Origin: Cupriavidus cauae
Lineage (GTDB): Bacteria; Pseudomonadota; Gammaproteobacteria; Burkholderiales; Burkholderiaceae
DNA: 64,000 nt
Assembly (NCBI RefSeq): GCF_008632125.1
Contig: NZ_VWRN01000035.1
Coordinates: 62,001-126,000 of the forward strand
Reading direction: 5' to 3'
The notes under the pieces were generated by a model. The model had not been told where the DNA came from, made no database searches, and saw only the letters and a program-made list of their open reading frames with translations. Made by a program: the position numbers and the translations under genes. Below are positions 62,122 through 64,000 of this stretch, piece by piece; position 1 is the first letter of the stretch, and each line of letters opens with the position of its first letter.

Positions 62122-64000
62122 ATGCGCACAACCTGTTGTCAGCAAGCGGGGGTGCGTCCCCCGCGTCCCTCGCCCACGCGGCGCGGCAAACCACTGGTGA
62201 GGCATTGCATCGGACTCGCGGCACTGGGCGCCATCGGCGCGCAGGCGCAGGCGCAGACGCCGATCGGCCCGGGCCTCATCACCAATTCCATCATTCTCGA
62301 CGCGCAGGACGCGGTCGTGGCCGGCGGTACCACGATCGACGTGCCTGCCACGCCCGGCGCGGGCTGGGCGCTGGTTGCCAGGAACGGCAGCCGCGTGGTG
62401 TTCGATACCACGCAAGGGCCCATTCGCCTGGCGACGCGCACGGCCGCGGGCCAGGCGTTGCGCGTCGAGCAGAACGCGGTCGTGGAGACGGCGCCGGGCG
62501 CCGGCTCGCCGGGCGGTCTGTCGATCGGCACCAGTGCGAACGGCGAATTCGGCGTCGGCGTGTTTTCCGGCGGCAGCGTCGCCTTGTCCGGTGCGACGAT
62601 CGCGACCGCCGGCGGCGCGAGCGGCGATCTGCGTGCGCACGGCGTATTCGTTCAGGGCGCCGGCAGCCGCGCGGCGCTGGTCGAAGGGTCCATCACCACC
62701 ACCGGAGGCGGCAGCGGGGCGATGGCGGTCGGCGGCGGCACGCTGACGCTGACCCGCGTGCCCATCACGGTGCGCCAAGCCGCGGCCGCCGGCCGCTATG
62801 GCCTGAACGCGCAGACGGGTGCGTCCATCACGATGAATGGCGGATCGATCGTCACGGAAGGGGCGACCGGCACTGCGGTGCGTGCTTCGGGCATGGGCGG
62901 GCCGGGCGCGCGGATCGCGATCGCCGACGCGACTGTGGCGACCGCCGGCAGCAACGCGCACGGCGCCTTCGCCACCGACGGCGCGCGAATCGACGCTGCG
63001 CGCACGACGGCCAATATCCGCGGCGACAGTGCCGCCGGCTGGTTTGCCACCCACACCGGCCAACTTGCCGCGACGGACAGCACCGTGACCACCGCCGGCA
63101 TCGACGGCTACGGCGCCTATGCCCGCGCAGGCGGCAGCATCGCGCTGCTGCGTGGCGCGGTGACGACCGGCGGCGAGCGCGCGGTCGGCCTGTTCGTCGG
63201 CGATGCCGGCACCACGCTCAACGCCACCGAGGTCACCGTGTCGACCGCCGGCGCCGATGCACCGGGCGCCGCCGTGTTCCGCGCCGGCACGTTGGCGATG
63301 GCGCGTGGCACCGTGCGCACCACCGGCGATGGCAGTCACGGCCTGAGCGCGATCGGCGACGGATCGTCGGCGGCGCTCGCCGGCACCGCGGTCGGCACGC
63401 AGGGCAACGGCGCCCATGCCTTTGCGGTGTACCAGGGGGCCACGGTCACCGCGACGGGGATTACGGCCGAGGCGAGCGGCACCGATGCCTCGGCCCTGTT
63501 CCTCACGGGGTTGTCTGGAACCCACTCGCGCGCCGACTTGATCGGCGGCAGTCGGCTGACCAGCGCCTCCGGTCCTGCCATCGCCGTGGCGGGCGGCACC
63601 GCGACAGTCGGGCTGGGCGATGCCACCGTCAGCGGCGGCACGCTGTGGCTGCGGGTCGGACCGAATGACGCCTTTGCCGCGGCGGCCCGCCGCACGATGC
63701 AGCCGCCGGGCGAGCAGCGGGACAACGAGGCATCCTCGAATCCCTTGGCGACCGAACGCGATCCGTCGATGGCGACCGGCACCACGATCGTCACCACCGG
63801 CCCCGAGCCGGGCTTCGGCACGATCGTCGCGGACAACAGCCGCATCACCGGCGCGGCCTTGACCGAGCCGGGCAGCGTGTCCGATGTGAGCCTGAGACGG
63901 AACACGCATTGGGACATGACCGGCAACTCCAACCTGACGCGGCTGACACTCGATGCGAGTCAGGTCGTATTCGCGCCGCCGGTGGCCGGCGCCTTCAAGA
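62122..64000 (+). CDS. Autotransporter passenger domain (3' partial)
   Basis: The frame stays open to the window edge (626 codons), so the C-terminal barrel is not seen. GGAG lies six bases before ATG 62122. A long basic signal region (RRGKPLVRHCIGLAALGAIG, then AQAQAQT) is followed by beta-helix-type repeats rich in Gly, Thr, Ala and Ser with recurring ITTTGG, TVTTAG and VSTAGAD segments. Near the edge, HWDMTGNSNLTRLTLDASQV is the classic autotransporter junction motif, preceding the pertactin-like region. Likely an outer-membrane surface protein, type Va secretion. No RGD or protease triad seen. Confidence 0.85.
   Translation, partial: MRTTCCQQAGVRPPRPSPTRRGKPLVRHCIGLAALGAIGAQAQAQTPIGPGLITNSIILDAQDAVVAGGTTIDVPATPGAGWALVARNGSRVVFDTTQGPIRLATRTAAGQALRVEQNAVVETAPGAGSPGGLSIGTSANGEFGVGVFSGGSVALSGATIATAGGASGDLRAHGVFVQGAGSRAALVEGSITTTGGGSGAMAVGGGTLTLTRVPITVRQAAAAGRYGLNAQTGASITMNGGSIVTEGATGTAVRASGMGGPGARIAIADATVATAGSNAHGAFATDGARIDAARTTANIRGDSAAGWFATHTGQLAATDSTVTTAGIDGYGAYARAGGSIALLRGAVTTGGERAVGLFVGDAGTTLNATEVTVSTAGADAPGAAVFRAGTLAMARGTVRTTGDGSHGLSAIGDGSSAALAGTAVGTQGNGAHAFAVYQGATVTATGITAEASGTDASALFLTGLSGTHSRADLIGGSRLTSASGPAIAVAGGTATVGLGDATVSGGTLWLRVGPNDAFAAAARRTMQPPGEQRDNEASSNPLATERDPSMATGTTIVTTGPEPGFGTIVADNSRITGAALTEPGSVSDVSLRRNTHWDMTGNSNLTRLTLDASQVVFAPPVAGAFK

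Noticed and set aside
61963..63909. Minus-strand and alternative plus-strand frames across the autotransporter
   Set aside because: The frame starting at 62122 has the signal peptide, Gly/Thr repeat and WDMTGNSNLT motif; others are shadows.

Overview
The window is GC-rich (roughly 70 percent by eye), densely coding DNA from a betaproteobacterium, most likely order Burkholderiales. Pointers are a Bug-type tricarboxylate-transporter receptor, an FMN riboswitch in front of ribB, opgGH, a full Mrp (Pha/Mnh) antiporter operon, a PagL-type lipid A deacylase, and a second HU-like protein with a Lys/Ala-rich tail. A Cupriavidus/Ralstonia/Burkholderia-like genus fits, but the sequence alone does not settle it. 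I see no tRNA, rRNA, insertion sequence, prophage or CRISPR array; this looks like ordinary chromosomal backbone with accessory touches.

Layout. 1-3145: end of a catabolic operon (PLP-dependent D-amino-acid deaminase-like enzyme, 2-keto-3-deoxygluconate kinase, KDPG aldolase). 3413-9720: envelope functions (ClsC-like phospholipase D lipoprotein, entericidin-like lipoprotein, small membrane/exported proteins, CNNM/CorC transporter, an XRE regulator, PagL). 9964-11104: FMN riboswitch and ribB. 11245-18095: exported proteins flanking opgGH (periplasmic glucan synthesis). 18272-21263: Bcr/CflA efflux pump, HU, acyl-CoA thioesterase, CreA. 21289-24774 (minus): SDR, acyl-CoA ligase and acid phosphatase, apparently one operon. 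25004-26613 (minus): Crp/Fnr regulator coupled to arylamine N-acetyltransferase. 26993-28213: Mpo1-like membrane protein and tailed HU. 28511-32982: a small repeat-bearing exported protein divergent from a metal-type two-component system that is translationally coupled to a lipase-like lipoprotein. 33017-39348: CHMI-like isomerase, TPP enzyme, an unrecognised protein, and an acyl-CoA ligase/IclR operon with a striking operator. 39541-45905: chemoreceptor, EAL-CBS-GGDEF protein, an intergenic region with paired DnaA boxes, ClsA-type cardiolipin synthase, ribA. 46167-47451: small stress-type proteins. 47840-53828: six-gene Mrp antiporter operon with fused A and B subunits. 53825-59854 (minus): UdgX-type uracil-DNA glycosylase, ChrA, an MFS pump, an SDR and a LysR regulator. 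59970-61882: amidohydrolase plus Bug receptor, divergent from LysR. 62122-end: the start of a large autotransporter cut by the window edge.

How it fits together. The two riboflavin genes (ribB, ribA) lie 34 kb apart and only ribB carries a riboswitch. There are two cardiolipin-synthase-like enzymes of different classes. Many operons use 1-4 bp stop/start overlaps (TGATG, ATGA, GTGA, TTGA), implying translational coupling.

The most unusual global feature is the large number of short direct-repeat arrays at gene edges. Inside genes the unit is usually 12 or 15 bp, giving low-complexity protein segments and even signal-peptide cores. Between genes the unit is often 7 or 11 bp. Other candidates for follow-up are a DnaA-box/iteron-like region near 43.4-43.65 kb, two promoters with the same upstream motif (3340 and 12565), palindromes in the two-component-system promoter region, and a UdgX homologue with an intact cross-linking His loop.
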